Shown here one piece after another: positions 18,242-27,750 of a stretch of DNA of 64,000 nt (positions are counted from its first letter, which is position 1; each line of letters opens with the position of its first letter). Below the pieces are notes generated by a model that was not told the origin of the DNA, made no database searches, and saw only the letters and a list, made by a program, of their open reading frames with translations. The stretch covers positions 124,001 to 188,000 of the forward strand of contig JAGYIN010000001.1 of the NCBI GenBank assembly GCA_018402665.1. The letters run 5' to 3'. The position numbers were made by a program, and so were the translations under genes. This DNA comes from Schleiferiaceae bacterium (lineage in GTDB: Bacteria; Bacteroidota; Bacteroidia; Flavobacteriales; Schleiferiaceae).

Positions 18242-18460
18242 TTATTTTTCAACCTTGTAACCCAACGACTGTAAAAAGGCGATTTTTTCGTCAACGACAG
18301 ATTGCTGACGCGTTTTGATTTCCTTTTCGATCGATTTCTTTAATCCTACCAATTCTTCTTCAGAAAACTTTCCTAGAAACTGTGATGCGAATAAAGACTT
18401 TAAGGTTTTGTTGTTGTTTTGGTTTGCACGGATGTAATCCACTACTCCTTTTGGCTTCAT
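18242..18460 (-). CDS. Small hypothetical protein (72 aa)
   Basis: Isolated, charged, helical ORF with a plausible upstream region. Confidence 0.6.
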   Translation of the reverse strand: MKPKGVVDYIRANQNNNKTLKSLFASQFLGKFSEEELVGLKKSIEKEIKTRQQSVVDEKIAFLQSLGYKVEK

Positions 18461-18537
18461 TTGTATGTATTTTTAATTATGCCATAAAATTAATAAATAT
18501 TTCCATACCTAAGTATGATGTATAATTTCCGCGTTAT

Positions 18538-19275
18538 TTATCGCAGATCCAATAAATTTTCTACACCTACATGACGTACACTGATTAACGGTTCGGCATA
18601 ATTAGCACCGATGATGCGTCCCCAGTCCATGGCGCGCGCTTTCACAGAATCAAGAAAACCTTTGCTTGCTATAACCGTCTCTGGTTCTAAACTGGAAGGG
18701 TCATAAAATTGGCTTTTATGCGCTAAAACGGCGGCCATCTTGGCTTCAAAACCTGAAGTAATATCAACCACTAAATTAGGCTCTAGATTATAGAACTGAA
18801 GGTACTTGTACATTTGCTTGGGTCGCCACGGCAGCAATCCTGAAAATTCAGTGCCCACATCTAACTTGTGAAGGCCTGATAAAAAGCACGCCTCTTCCAC
18901 CAATTGTGAGGCACGACCGTGGTCAGGATGACGATCGGTAGGAGCGTTCATTAATACCACTTCCGGCTGGTACTTCCGAATGACTTCAGCCACCTTAATT
19001 TGTGCTGAATGATTTGTTGGAATAATTCCGTCTGGAAACGCTAAATTTTCTCGAATGACACACCCAAGAATTCGTGCTGCTTCTGCTGCTTCTAGGTCAC
19101 GTAATTCAGGAGTTCCACGGGTTCCCATTTCACCGCGCGTAAGGTCGATTATCCCTACTTTTTTTCCTTTCGCTGCATGGACGGCAAGAATGCCTCCAGC
19201 GCCCAACTCGACATCGTCAGGATGCGCACCAAAGGCCAATACATCTAATTTCATATGCTTATTTTCCTCTTGCAA
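18538..19275 (-). CDS. bshB1: Bacillithiol biosynthesis deacetylase BshB1
   Basis: AFGAHPDDVELGAGG, DLTRGEMGTRGTPE, NAPTDRHPDHGRA, RHVGVENLLDLR. Confidence 0.92.
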   Translation of the reverse strand: MQEENKHMKLDVLAFGAHPDDVELGAGGILAVHAAKGKKVGIIDLTRGEMGTRGTPELRDLEAAEAARILGCVIRENLAFPDGIIPTNHSAQIKVAEVIRKYQPEVVLMNAPTDRHPDHGRASQLVEEACFLSGLHKLDVGTEFSGLLPWRPKQMYKYLQFYNLEPNLVVDITSGFEAKMAAVLAHKSQFYDPSSLEPETVIASKGFLDSVKARAMDWGRIIGANYAEPLISVRHVGVENLLDLR

Positions 19276-19849
19276 AGGAAGTGATTTCTCCGCTCATGGG
19301 CTCAACGCGCGACGCATGGTGAGCAGTCCAACGACCGTTTTCATCAATTAAAAACTTATTAAAGTTCCAACTCACCTTCGCATCACTTACTCCATTTTGA
19401 GAAGCATTGCACAGCCATTGATATACCGGATGACCTCCTTTTGCACTGGTTTTCACCTTACTCATCATTTGAAAGGTAACACCGTAATTTTTCTCACAGA
19501 AATCCGCTATTTTTTCTTCACTGCCCGGCTCCTGAAAACCAAAGTCATTCGAAGGGAATCCGAGGATGATAAAGTCTTCACCTCCGTAGGCGTTATGAAG
19601 TTCCTGTAAACCTTCGTATTGTGGTGTATATCCACATTTAGATGCGGTATTTACTATAAGTACACGCTTTCCTTTGAGTTCGGAAAAAGCATAGGTATCG
19701 CCATCAATGGTTGTTGCGGTGAGATCGTAAAACGAAGTTGCTTCCATAGGAGTAATAACATTTAAGGCCATGGCCGTGGTTGATTGATTTGCTTCTGGAG
19801 CAGAACACGCTGCCGCTATGAATGCGGTCAGCAGAACTATTTTTTTCAT
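19259..19849 (-). CDS. Glutathione-peroxidase-family lipoprotein
   Basis: Lipobox AAAC; VNTASKCGYTPQYEGLQELH; VSWNFNKFLIDENG. Confidence 0.92.
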   Translation of the reverse strand: MKKIVLLTAFIAAACSAPEANQSTTAMALNVITPMEATSFYDLTATTIDGDTYAFSELKGKRVLIVNTASKCGYTPQYEGLQELHNAYGGEDFIILGFPSNDFGFQEPGSEEKIADFCEKNYGVTFQMMSKVKTSAKGGHPVYQWLCNASQNGVSDAKVSWNFNKFLIDENGRWTAHHASRVEPMSGEITSFARGK

Positions 19850-19910
19850 GAATTAGGGTTTTGTAGTATAACATCAAATTTGCGCAATAGTTTGCCGTAA
19901 TTTTACACCC

Positions 19911-20567
19911 ATGAAAAATACTTGGGTACTGGTTCGTAGATATTTTTCTCAGGAAGTACGAAATTCAAACGTACTCTTTTCCTTGGGGCTCTATCTCGTG
20001 GGCGTTGCTTACCTGATTTACCTACTCAATGGCGGCGGTGTTCCGGCGGACAAGACCTGGAATTCACTGCTCTGGATTGTCGTTTTCTTCGGGGCCATAC
20101 AGTTAAGCGCTCGAAGTTTTGAATACGAATCGAACGATTATTTCTACTACTATCAAACGATTGCCGGTCCCGCAGCAACAATCATTGCGAAACTCTTATT
20201 TAACAGCGCCTACATTGCCGTTATAAGTGGGTTGACTTGGGGACTTTTTAGTCTATTCTTTGGCAATCCTGTATTCAACACCCTTTTGTTCGGCCTCGCT
20301 CTACTCTTAGGCAGCGTTGGCTGCAGTGTGGTGCTGACCCTAACTTCAGGTGTTGCTCAACGTACGCAAGGCAATGCGACGTTAAGTGCCATTTTAGCCC
20401 TCCCCCTACTCCTTCCTATTCTCCAATTAACCAGCGTTTTGAATCTACAAGCCATCGTAGGAGTCCCTACCGGTGAAGCCTTGAATTTAGTGGCTTCTTT
20501 AGCAGCGTTAGATATTGGAATTGGACTACTAGCCTACCTTCTCTTTCCGTATCTTTGGCAAGATTAA
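19911..20567 (+). CDS. ccmB: Heme exporter protein CcmB
   Basis: MKNTWVLVRRYFSQEVRNSN...six-TM permease; gene order with ccmCDEF. Confidence 0.88.
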   Translation: MKNTWVLVRRYFSQEVRNSNVLFSLGLYLVGVAYLIYLLNGGGVPADKTWNSLLWIVVFFGAIQLSARSFEYESNDYFYYYQTIAGPAATIIAKLLFNSAYIAVISGLTWGLFSLFFGNPVFNTLLFGLALLLGSVGCSVVLTLTSGVAQRTQGNATLSAILALPLLLPILQLTSVLNLQAIVGVPTGEALNLVASLAALDIGIGLLAYLLFPYLWQD

Positions 20568-20575
20568 AAACACGC

Positions 20576-21223
20576 ATGAAAGGACTATCCTACAAAATAA
20601 CAGGCCTACTCTTAATCATATTTAGCCTCAGTTACGGTTTATGGACAGAGGTGCCCGAACTTCCCATTATTGAACAAAGCATTCGCAACCTATTTTACCA
20701 CGTAAGTATGTGGTTTGCGATGGTCGCAATGATGGCGGCAAGTTTTGGTAATGCCATTGGGTTTCTTACTTCAGAGAATATGGCACGCGACAGAAGAAGC
20801 ATCAGCTTGGCAGAAACAGGGATGTTTTTTAGTATTCTGGGACTTTTAACCGGTATGCTTTGGGCGAAATTCACCTGGGGTGCTTGGTGGACGAACGATC
20901 CTAAGCTCAACGGCACGGCTATTACCATGCTCATTTATCTGGCCTATTTTGTTTTGAGAAACTCCATCGACGACCCTCGTAAAAGAGCGAGAATTAGCGG
21001 TGTCTATAACATCTTTGCGTTCGTTATGATGATCGTTTTCATCGGTATTTTACCCAGAATGACAGATAGCTTACACCCGGGTAATGGGGGTAATCCTGGA
21101 TTTAATTCTTACGATTTAGACAATAGATTACGTTTGGTGTTTTACCCAGCAGTCCTTGGATGGATATTAGTGGGAACTTGGATCGCCGCTTTGCGTTATA
21201 GAATAAGAAACTTAGAAGAATGA
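20576..21223 (+). CDS. ccmC: Cytochrome c biogenesis protein CcmC (CcsA-like)
   Basis: HVSMWFAMVAMM, WGAWWTNDPKLNG (WWD-like region), LHPGNGGNPGFN. Confidence 0.92.
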   Translation: MKGLSYKITGLLLIIFSLSYGLWTEVPELPIIEQSIRNLFYHVSMWFAMVAMMAASFGNAIGFLTSENMARDRRSISLAETGMFFSILGLLTGMLWAKFTWGAWWTNDPKLNGTAITMLIYLAYFVLRNSIDDPRKRARISGVYNIFAFVMMIVFIGILPRMTDSLHPGNGGNPGFNSYDLDNRLRLVFYPAVLGWILVGTWIAALRYRIRNLEE

Positions 21224-21408
21224 AAAAGCAAATCGCGCTATTGAGCACCCTGGGTCCCATTGCCGCCGCTGCTCAAAATGAAAGCATCATGTACGGCAAT
21301 GACAAAATGAATGTAGTGATCGGTGTGATTACGATCATTTTTATTGGTCTTGGAGCTTATTTATTCTCTTTAGATCGAAAAATTAAAAAGCTTGAAGATG
21401 AAAAATAG
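21220..21408 (+). CDS. ccmD: CcmD family protein
   Basis: 62 aa, single TM followed by charged KKLEDEK, positioned between ccmC and ccmE. Confidence 0.78.
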   Translation: MKKQIALLSTLGPIAAAAQNESIMYGNDKMNVVIGVITIIFIGLGAYLFSLDRKIKKLEDEK

Positions 21409-21793
21409 TCAGGTGGCTATCATTATTGCGATTGCAGTTCTTATCGGGTATACGCTCGTAAAATTGGGCAATAGTGCCACATATAGCGACTTTACGACAG
21501 CCGCTTCTGCAGCGGGCGAAACCACAACAGTCATCGCTTTCCTGGATTTAGATGCTGAAATGGATTTTGAGCCCAAATCGGTACAATTCTCCTTTGGTGC
21601 TATTGATAAACAAGGAAAGAAGCAGCGCGTTATCTACAACGAGCCCAAACCACAAGATTTTGAGCGCTCTGAAGAAATTACGCTTACCGGTTATGATGCG
21701 GATACAGCATTCATCGCCACAGAAATCCTCATGAAATGTCCGTCGAAATACAACGAACAAAACGAAGTAGATAGCGATAAAATCTACAAATAA
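21392..21793 (+). CDS. ccmE: Cytochrome c maturation protein CcmE, CxxxY variant
   Basis: N-terminal TM, OB-like domain, terminal motif ATEILMKCPSKYNE. Confidence 0.88.
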   Translation: MKMKNSQVAIIIAIAVLIGYTLVKLGNSATYSDFTTAASAAGETTTVIAFLDLDAEMDFEPKSVQFSFGAIDKQGKKQRVIYNEPKPQDFERSEEITLTGYDADTAFIATEILMKCPSKYNEQNEVDSDKIYK

Positions 21794-21799
21794 CTTCTT

Positions 21800-24205
21800 A
21801 TGAACTACATAGGTGAACACCTTTGGGCAGCAGAATTAGGTCGCGGATTGACGGCCTTTTCTTTTGCTTTTGCTTTACTCTCTACCGTCGCTTATTATCA
21901 AAAGGGTGCACAATGGAAAACCTTAGGTCGATTGGCCTTCAGAATTCACGCCACCGCCCTGTTCGGTTTGATAGGTACGCTGTTCTTTATTATGGCGAAC
22001 CACTACTTTGAGTTCGACTATGTATGGAAACACACTTCCTTAGACCTCGCTCCGCGTTATCTATTTTCTGCATTCTGGGAGGGACAGGAAGGCTCGTTCT
22101 TACTCTGGATGTTCTGGAATGCCATTTTAGGTTGGATTTTAACCTACAGTGCAAAATCTTTCGAGGGGCCAGTCGTAGGTGTCTTTGCCGCAGTACAAGC
22201 GTTTTTAGTGAGCATGATTCTAGGCGTTTACATTGGTGACCTTCATCTGGGTTACAGCCCTTTCATCCTAGTACGCGAATTGAGTGAAAATGTAGGTCTA
22301 CCTTGGACTCAATTTGCAGACTACCTTACCCGATTCCCTAATTTTGCCGACGGTTCTGGATTAAATCCATTGCTTCAAAACTACTGGATGACCATTCATC
22401 CACCTACGCTATTCCTAGGGTTTGCTTCGACGTTGGTGCCCTTCAGTTATGCAATAGCAGCTTTATTGCGCAAAGACTATCAAAGTTGGATCAACAGTGC
22501 ATTGGTCTGGAGCTTTTTCTCCGTTGGAATTTTAGGCGTAGGTATCTTAATGGGCGGGGCTTGGGCTTACGAAGCACTGAGTTTTGGCGGCTTCTGGGCA
22601 TGGGATCCTGTGGAAAATACTTCGTTGGTACCGTGGTTAACCATGGCCGCGGGAGCGCACTTATTGCTCATTCAACGCAACAAAGGTGGCGTAATGCCTT
22701 CGGCGCTCTTCTTACTTATATTGACCTTCTTGCTCATTTTGTACTCTACATTCCTTACCCGCTCCGGCGTATTAGGCGACAGTTCCGTGCATGCCTTCGT
22801 GGATTTAGGTTTGAGTGGCCAATTATTAATTTACCTCCTCTTCTTCACCATCGGCGCGATCGGATTATTACTTATCCGCTACAAAGGCCTACCGAAAAAG
22901 GAAAAGGAAGACCGTATGGACAGCCGTGAATTTTGGATGTTTATCGGTGCATTGACCTTATTGATTAGTGGTCTTCAAATCACACTCAGTACTTCTTACC
23001 CAGTATTTAATAAGCTGTTCGGACCTGATGGTGTTCTCTTCACGTTGTACGATCGTAACAAAGTCCTCAACGATCCCATTGAGCATTACAATGCCATACA
23101 GGTTCCGTTTGCCATCATCATCACTGTATTGATGGGTGCAGGCCAATTCCTTGCCTACCGCAAAACCACAATGGCATCTTTCTTCAAACGTCAGATCCTG
23201 AGTTTAGTGCTCACTACCCTCGTTGCGTTTGCAGGAGCGGCGGCGCTTGATATGTGGAATCCCATGTACATCTTCCTGTTTTGGACGAGCTGTTATGCCA
23301 TTATTGCTAATGCTGAATTTTGGTTGCGTTGGGCTAAAGGCCAAAGTGCGGTCGCAGGATCGAGCGTTGCTCACATAGGTTTCGGCCTGATCATCGCAGG
23401 ATCACTCATCTCCAATGCGAACAAAACCATCATTTCACAAAACGACACATTCATACACGAAGACTTCCCTTCTAACGAAAACTTGCTTATTGAGCAAGGT
23501 GATACCGTGCCCATGGGCAACTACTTTGTGAGCTGGTCGCAACAATCTGAAGAGGGTCATTTCGTGAACTACCACCTGGATTTCTTTGAAGAAAATGACG
23601 GAAAATTAGAACCGGCCTTTGATCTGAAACCGCGCATACAGCTGAACGAGCGTATGGGTAACGTTGCTGAGCCGTCAACACAGCATTTTGCACTGAAAGA
23701 CATTTATACGCACGTCACCTACGCGGACTTGCGGACGGCAGAGGAATTAGGAGATGACGAGTGGAAAAACCAATTCGAGATTGAATTCAACCTAAACGAG
23801 AGCCACTACCTCTACGGAAAATACCAAGTCACCTTAGATACCTTGCTCGTGGATGCACCAGATAAAGACGGTGAACTGGAATATGCAGTGTTGGGCGCCG
23901 GAATCACCGTGAAGACCATGGATGACAGCACCTATAAAGTGATGCCCGTATACGTAGTAGAGGGCAATGAAGTGAAACACATGGATACGGAAATCAAAGC
24001 ATTGGGCTTAAAGTTCAGCTTTGATCGCATCAACTATGAAACCAACAGACCGGTGATCATTGCGAGTGAGCACAAAGAGGAAGAAGTGCCGTTTATTCTT
24101 GTAAAAGCCGTGATTTTCCCTTGGATTAATTTATTGTGGATCGGCTCTATTCTAATGGCGCTGGGAACTGTGATTGCTGTAGTTCAACGTCTGAAAAGAG
24201 GCTAA
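21800..24205 (+). CDS. ccmF: Heme lyase CcmF/CcsA family
   Basis: WDPVENTSLVPWL (WWD domain), PPTLFLGFASTLVPFSYAIAAL, long multi-TM protein. Confidence 0.94.
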   Translation: MNYIGEHLWAAELGRGLTAFSFAFALLSTVAYYQKGAQWKTLGRLAFRIHATALFGLIGTLFFIMANHYFEFDYVWKHTSLDLAPRYLFSAFWEGQEGSFLLWMFWNAILGWILTYSAKSFEGPVVGVFAAVQAFLVSMILGVYIGDLHLGYSPFILVRELSENVGLPWTQFADYLTRFPNFADGSGLNPLLQNYWMTIHPPTLFLGFASTLVPFSYAIAALLRKDYQSWINSALVWSFFSVGILGVGILMGGAWAYEALSFGGFWAWDPVENTSLVPWLTMAAGAHLLLIQRNKGGVMPSALFLLILTFLLILYSTFLTRSGVLGDSSVHAFVDLGLSGQLLIYLLFFTIGAIGLLLIRYKGLPKKEKEDRMDSREFWMFIGALTLLISGLQITLSTSYPVFNKLFGPDGVLFTLYDRNKVLNDPIEHYNAIQVPFAIIITVLMGAGQFLAYRKTTMASFFKRQILSLVLTTLVAFAGAAALDMWNPMYIFLFWTSCYAIIANAEFWLRWAKGQSAVAGSSVAHIGFGLIIAGSLISNANKTIISQNDTFIHEDFPSNENLLIEQGDTVPMGNYFVSWSQQSEEGHFVNYHLDFFEENDGKLEPAFDLKPRIQLNERMGNVAEPSTQHFALKDIYTHVTYADLRTAEELGDDEWKNQFEIEFNLNESHYLYGKYQVTLDTLLVDAPDKDGELEYAVLGAGITVKTMDDSTYKVMPVYVVEGNEVKHMDTEIKALGLKFSFDRINYETNRPVIIASEHKEEEVPFILVKAVIFPWINLLWIGSILMALGTVIAVVQRLKRG

Positions 24206-24208
24206 TGC

Positions 24209-24919
24209 ATGGTTGATGGACCGTTGCATATCGCTATTGTAGGCAAGGGAAACCTAGGCACACATCTTTTCAATGGGCTATCCGAGCAGCACACACCCTA
24301 TTTCGTGGATCGAAATCTTCATTTACAGAGCGCAACGGACCTCGTTATCGTATGTGTAGGTGACGATAGGGTTTCTGAGGTTTGCACAGCTTTACCTGAG
24401 CATATGCTAGTCGCACATACAGCAGGTGCCTTACCTATTCAAAGCGGAACGCGAAGTGGCGTTTTTTATCCATTGTATAGCTTCACGAAAGATGCTGCTT
24501 TGAATTGGTCCGAAGTCCCTATTCTGATTGAAGCGAAGTCCAAGGAAGACGAAGCTGTACTGCGAGGTATTGCATCCTGCTTAACCCAGCACATCTTTCA
24601 TATCCCATCCGACAAACGAGAAAAGCTCCACGCCGCAGCGGTAATGGTCAATAATTTCACCAATCACCTGTATACATTGGCCTACGAACATGCAGCGCAA
24701 CATGAGCTTCCAGTTGAAATCTTGCACGCCATAATGCGTCAAGGCCCAGGCAAAGCAATCGAATTAGGTCCTAAAAAGGCCCAAACGGGTCCTGCAGTGC
24801 GATTCGATACACCGACATTAAAAAAGCATATGGATGCTATCACAGACCCGGACGTTAAAACGTTGTACAAATTATTAAGTGCCAGTATTCAAAAACACCA
24901 TCCAAAAGATGAATTATAA
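24209..24919 (+). CDS. Rossmann-like and DUF2520 domain-containing protein
   Basis: IAIVGKGNLGTHLF NAD-binding motif; C-terminal AAVMVNNFTNHLYTLAYE...GPAVRFDTPTLKKH. Confidence 0.88.
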   Translation: MVDGPLHIAIVGKGNLGTHLFNGLSEQHTPYFVDRNLHLQSATDLVIVCVGDDRVSEVCTALPEHMLVAHTAGALPIQSGTRSGVFYPLYSFTKDAALNWSEVPILIEAKSKEDEAVLRGIASCLTQHIFHIPSDKREKLHAAAVMVNNFTNHLYTLAYEHAAQHELPVEILHAIMRQGPGKAIELGPKKAQTGPAVRFDTPTLKKHMDAITDPDVKTLYKLLSASIQKHHPKDEL

Positions 24920-25427
24920 AGAGCTCTTTAAGAATATTACAACCGTCGTGCTTGATGTAGACGGCGTATTGACTAATGGTGAGGTGTTGCTCATGCCGAG
25001 TATGGCTCCAGTCCGAAAAATGCACAGTAAAGATGGCTATGCCCTTCAATTAGCGGTTAAGAATGGTATTCGTGTGGCCATTATAACCGGAGGAACCTCA
25101 ACGGATGTGAAAGAACGACTTTCAGGATTGGGTATCACAGATGTGTACCTAGGTGCCTCCTCTAAAATAGATGCATTTGAAGATTTAAAAATGTGCTATG
25201 ATCTCTCCAATGAGGAAATATTGTACATGGGTGATGATCTTCCGGATTACGACGTAATGGAATTGGCCGGACTTGCCTGTGCGCCGCAAGATGCAGCGCC
25301 AGAGATAAAAGCCATAGCAGATTATGTAAGCCCTGTATTAGGGGGAGAAGGCTGTGTTCGCGACGTCCTAGAGCAATTATTGAAAATCCATAATCTTTGG
25401 GGGCGCAAAGAAGATAGAACCTGGTAA
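24909..25427 (+). CDS. KdsC-type HAD phosphatase (KDO-8-phosphate phosphatase)
   Basis: VVLDVDGVLTNGEV, SKDGYALQLAVKNGIRVAIITGG, YMGDDLPDYDVMELAGLACAPQDA. Confidence 0.9.
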   Translation: MNYKELFKNITTVVLDVDGVLTNGEVLLMPSMAPVRKMHSKDGYALQLAVKNGIRVAIITGGTSTDVKERLSGLGITDVYLGASSKIDAFEDLKMCYDLSNEEILYMGDDLPDYDVMELAGLACAPQDAAPEIKAIADYVSPVLGGEGCVRDVLEQLLKIHNLWGRKEDRTW

Positions 25428-25429
25428 TA

Positions 25430-26017
25430 ATGGAATTGACCCATGATTTAGTATTGGGTTCTCAAAGCCCACGGAGAGCCACTTTTTTAACCTCTTTAGG
25501 TCTGGATTTCAAGACCCTACCGTTGGATATTGACGAAAGCGCTCCGGCACATTTGTCCGGTGTAGAAGTGGCCGCCTATGTGAGTGAGCTTAAGGCGAAA
25601 GCACTAAGTACCCACCTGGAGCCTGGACAACTAGGAATTACGAGCGATACTGAAGTTTGGCAAAACGGTCAAAGATTTGGAAAACCCACAGATGCAGCGA
25701 GTGCACGCGAAATGTTGGTGGCTTTGAGCGGGACAACGCACGAGGTCATCAGCGGACTAACCCTGGTCACTACTGATAATGGCATACCGAAATTGACCAC
25801 TGAGACGAGCGTAGTCACTGTTTCTTTTTCTGAAATTCCTGATTGGGCAATCGACTTTTACATCAAACACTATAAACCCTTTGATAAAGCGGGTGCATAT
25901 GGAATTCAAGAATGGATTGGCGCAGGTTTTATCGATCGTATTGAGGGCAATTACAATAGCGTCGTAGGTCTCGACACGGCCGCCTTGTTCAAGCTTTTAC
26001 TTCCCTACAGGAAATAA
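25430..26017 (+). CDS. Maf family nucleotide pyrophosphatase
   Basis: LGSQSPRRATFLTSLG, SDTEVWQNGQRFGKP, GAYGIQEWIGAGFIDRIEGNYNSVVGL. Confidence 0.95.
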   Translation: MELTHDLVLGSQSPRRATFLTSLGLDFKTLPLDIDESAPAHLSGVEVAAYVSELKAKALSTHLEPGQLGITSDTEVWQNGQRFGKPTDAASAREMLVALSGTTHEVISGLTLVTTDNGIPKLTTETSVVTVSFSEIPDWAIDFYIKHYKPFDKAGAYGIQEWIGAGFIDRIEGNYNSVVGLDTAALFKLLLPYRK

Positions 26018-26018
26018 A

Positions 26019-26045
26019 AAACCCGGCTGCTTTCACAACCGGGTT
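26019..26045. terminator. Bidirectional intrinsic terminator
   Basis: AACCCGG...CCGGGTT between convergent maf and ilvE. Confidence 0.75.
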
Positions 26046-26066
26046 CCACACTATTGATTTTTTAGT

Positions 26067-27131
26067 CTATTCAACAGTAGCCGGCTGAACCACATCAACC
26101 ATCCACTGGTTCGTATCCGGTGTGCGACCTAAACGTATATCGTTCAATAAGCGTTTAATCTCCATGGCCTTACCATCTGCTGGCGTAGGTATTGAATAGT
26201 TCGTACCCTGATGACCTATGGTGTCAATCTGGCTTACTACAGCTGCGGTTCCCATTCCAAACGCCTCTTTCAATGCACCTGTTCTTGCCGCCTCCACAAT
26301 CTCATCCACTGTAACTGGACGCTCCTGGATTGCCCAACCTTGCTCTTTTATAAGGGTAATAATAGAGCGGCGTGTGACACCTGCTAGAATACGATCCGTT
26401 AGCGGGGGCGTTACGAAGGTATCGCCTAGTAATAGCATGAGGTTCATGGTTCCACTCTCCTCAATGTATTTGTGTTCTTTATGATCCGTCCAAATGACCT
26501 GGTTGTACCCTTCCTTGATCGCTTGGGACGTGGGGTAAAAAGCACCACCGTAGTTACCGGCTGCTTTAGTGTAACCGATACCGCCGCCTGTTGCACGCGT
26601 AAACTCTTGCTCAATTTTCACTTTAACCGAGCCACTGTAATAAGGACCTACGGGTGAAGTGATGATACAAAAGGTATAATCATCACTTTGTCTTGCAGCG
26701 ATGAATTCTGACGATGCAAAGAGAAAAGGACGAATGTATAAACTATGGTCTTCCGCAGCAGGTACCCAATTTGAATCGATTTCCAAAAGTTTCGTAAGAC
26801 CGTTCATAAAGATCTCCTCGGGAATCTGAGGCATCATTAGACGCGCCCCGCTCTTATTCAAACGTGCAAAATTATCCAGAGGACGAAACATGCTGATGGT
26901 TCCATCATCTTTGCGATAGGCTTTCATCCCTTCGAAGGCACTTTGACCGTAATGCAGCGCGTGTAAACCGTAACTGAATTCTAGCTGTCCATAAGGACGA
27001 ATTTCTGGCTCTTGCCACGCCCCGTTTTTAAAATGACACACCAACATGTGGTCAGACATGTTACGTCCAAAAGGTAGGTTTGAAAAATCTACTTCGCTAA
27101 TGCGGCTTTTAGAGGTCAATTCTATTTTCAT
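26067..27131 (-). CDS. ilvE: Branched-chain amino acid aminotransferase
   Basis: YGQSAFEGMKAYR, GIGYTKAAGNYGGAFYPTSQA, ESGTMNLMLLL, ILAGVTRRSII. Confidence 0.96.
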   Translation of the reverse strand: MKIELTSKSRISEVDFSNLPFGRNMSDHMLVCHFKNGAWQEPEIRPYGQLEFSYGLHALHYGQSAFEGMKAYRKDDGTISMFRPLDNFARLNKSGARLMMPQIPEEIFMNGLTKLLEIDSNWVPAAEDHSLYIRPFLFASSEFIAARQSDDYTFCIITSPVGPYYSGSVKVKIEQEFTRATGGGIGYTKAAGNYGGAFYPTSQAIKEGYNQVIWTDHKEHKYIEESGTMNLMLLLGDTFVTPPLTDRILAGVTRRSIITLIKEQGWAIQERPVTVDEIVEAARTGALKEAFGMGTAAVVSQIDTIGHQGTNYSIPTPADGKAMEIKRLLNDIRLGRTPDTNQWMVDVVQPATVE

Positions 27132-27151
27132 GTGCGCTGTATTTGGGAGTA

Positions 27152-27159
27152 CAAATGTA
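27152..27159 (-). promoter_or_regulatory. Candidate -7 element (TACATTTG) for ilvE
   Basis: Minus-strand TACATTTG matches TAnnTTTG 21 nt upstream of the ilvE start; a plus-strand TAAATTTG (27161-27168) lies beside it. Confidence 0.4.
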
Positions 27160-27237
27160 CTAAATTTGACAATGTAAAACCGTTGCGGTGATTACCAATA
27201 CATTAGGTTCACCGGCTTTAAAACAAATAGAATTCAC

Positions 27238-27750
27238 ATGAAACATTTATTTCTTGCTGCGCTTGCGACAATCGGCCTAATTTCTTGTCAAAACGGAAAA
27301 AATTCAACCGATGAAACAACACAAAACGAGGTCGAAACCACTACGTATATAAACTTTGGTGATAGCACCTTTAGTACGGAAAATGCCTTTACAGCGGCAG
27401 AGGTCGTGGAAAATATGACCAGTGATCTTGATACGGTTTGGGCCGTAGTTGCAGGACCCATAACTCAAGTTTGCACGACGAAAGGATGCTGGATGGCTAC
27501 AGCCATAGATTCTAGCAACAACCTTTTTGTAGACTATGATTATGAGTTTTTACTTCCTACAAACAGTCAAGGGCAGGATATGATCATGTCGGGATACGCC
27601 TATTGGGACAGCACTTCTGTGGCCCAATTACGTCATTATGCCGAAGACCGTGGCGCTAGTGAAGAGGAGATTGCAGCAATCACAGAACCTGTTGGCGAAG
27701 TAATGTTTAAAGCAAAAGGCGTTAAAATCATACTTCCGGATGCTGAATAA
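27238..27750 (+). CDS. DUF4920-type lipoprotein
   Basis: Lipobox LISC; FGDSTF...VWAVVAGPITQVCTTKGCWMATA...GEVMFKAKGVKII. Confidence 0.83.
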   Translation: MKHLFLAALATIGLISCQNGKNSTDETTQNEVETTTYINFGDSTFSTENAFTAAEVVENMTSDLDTVWAVVAGPITQVCTTKGCWMATAIDSSNNLFVDYDYEFLLPTNSQGQDMIMSGYAYWDSTSVAQLRHYAEDRGASEEEIAAITEPVGEVMFKAKGVKIILPDAE

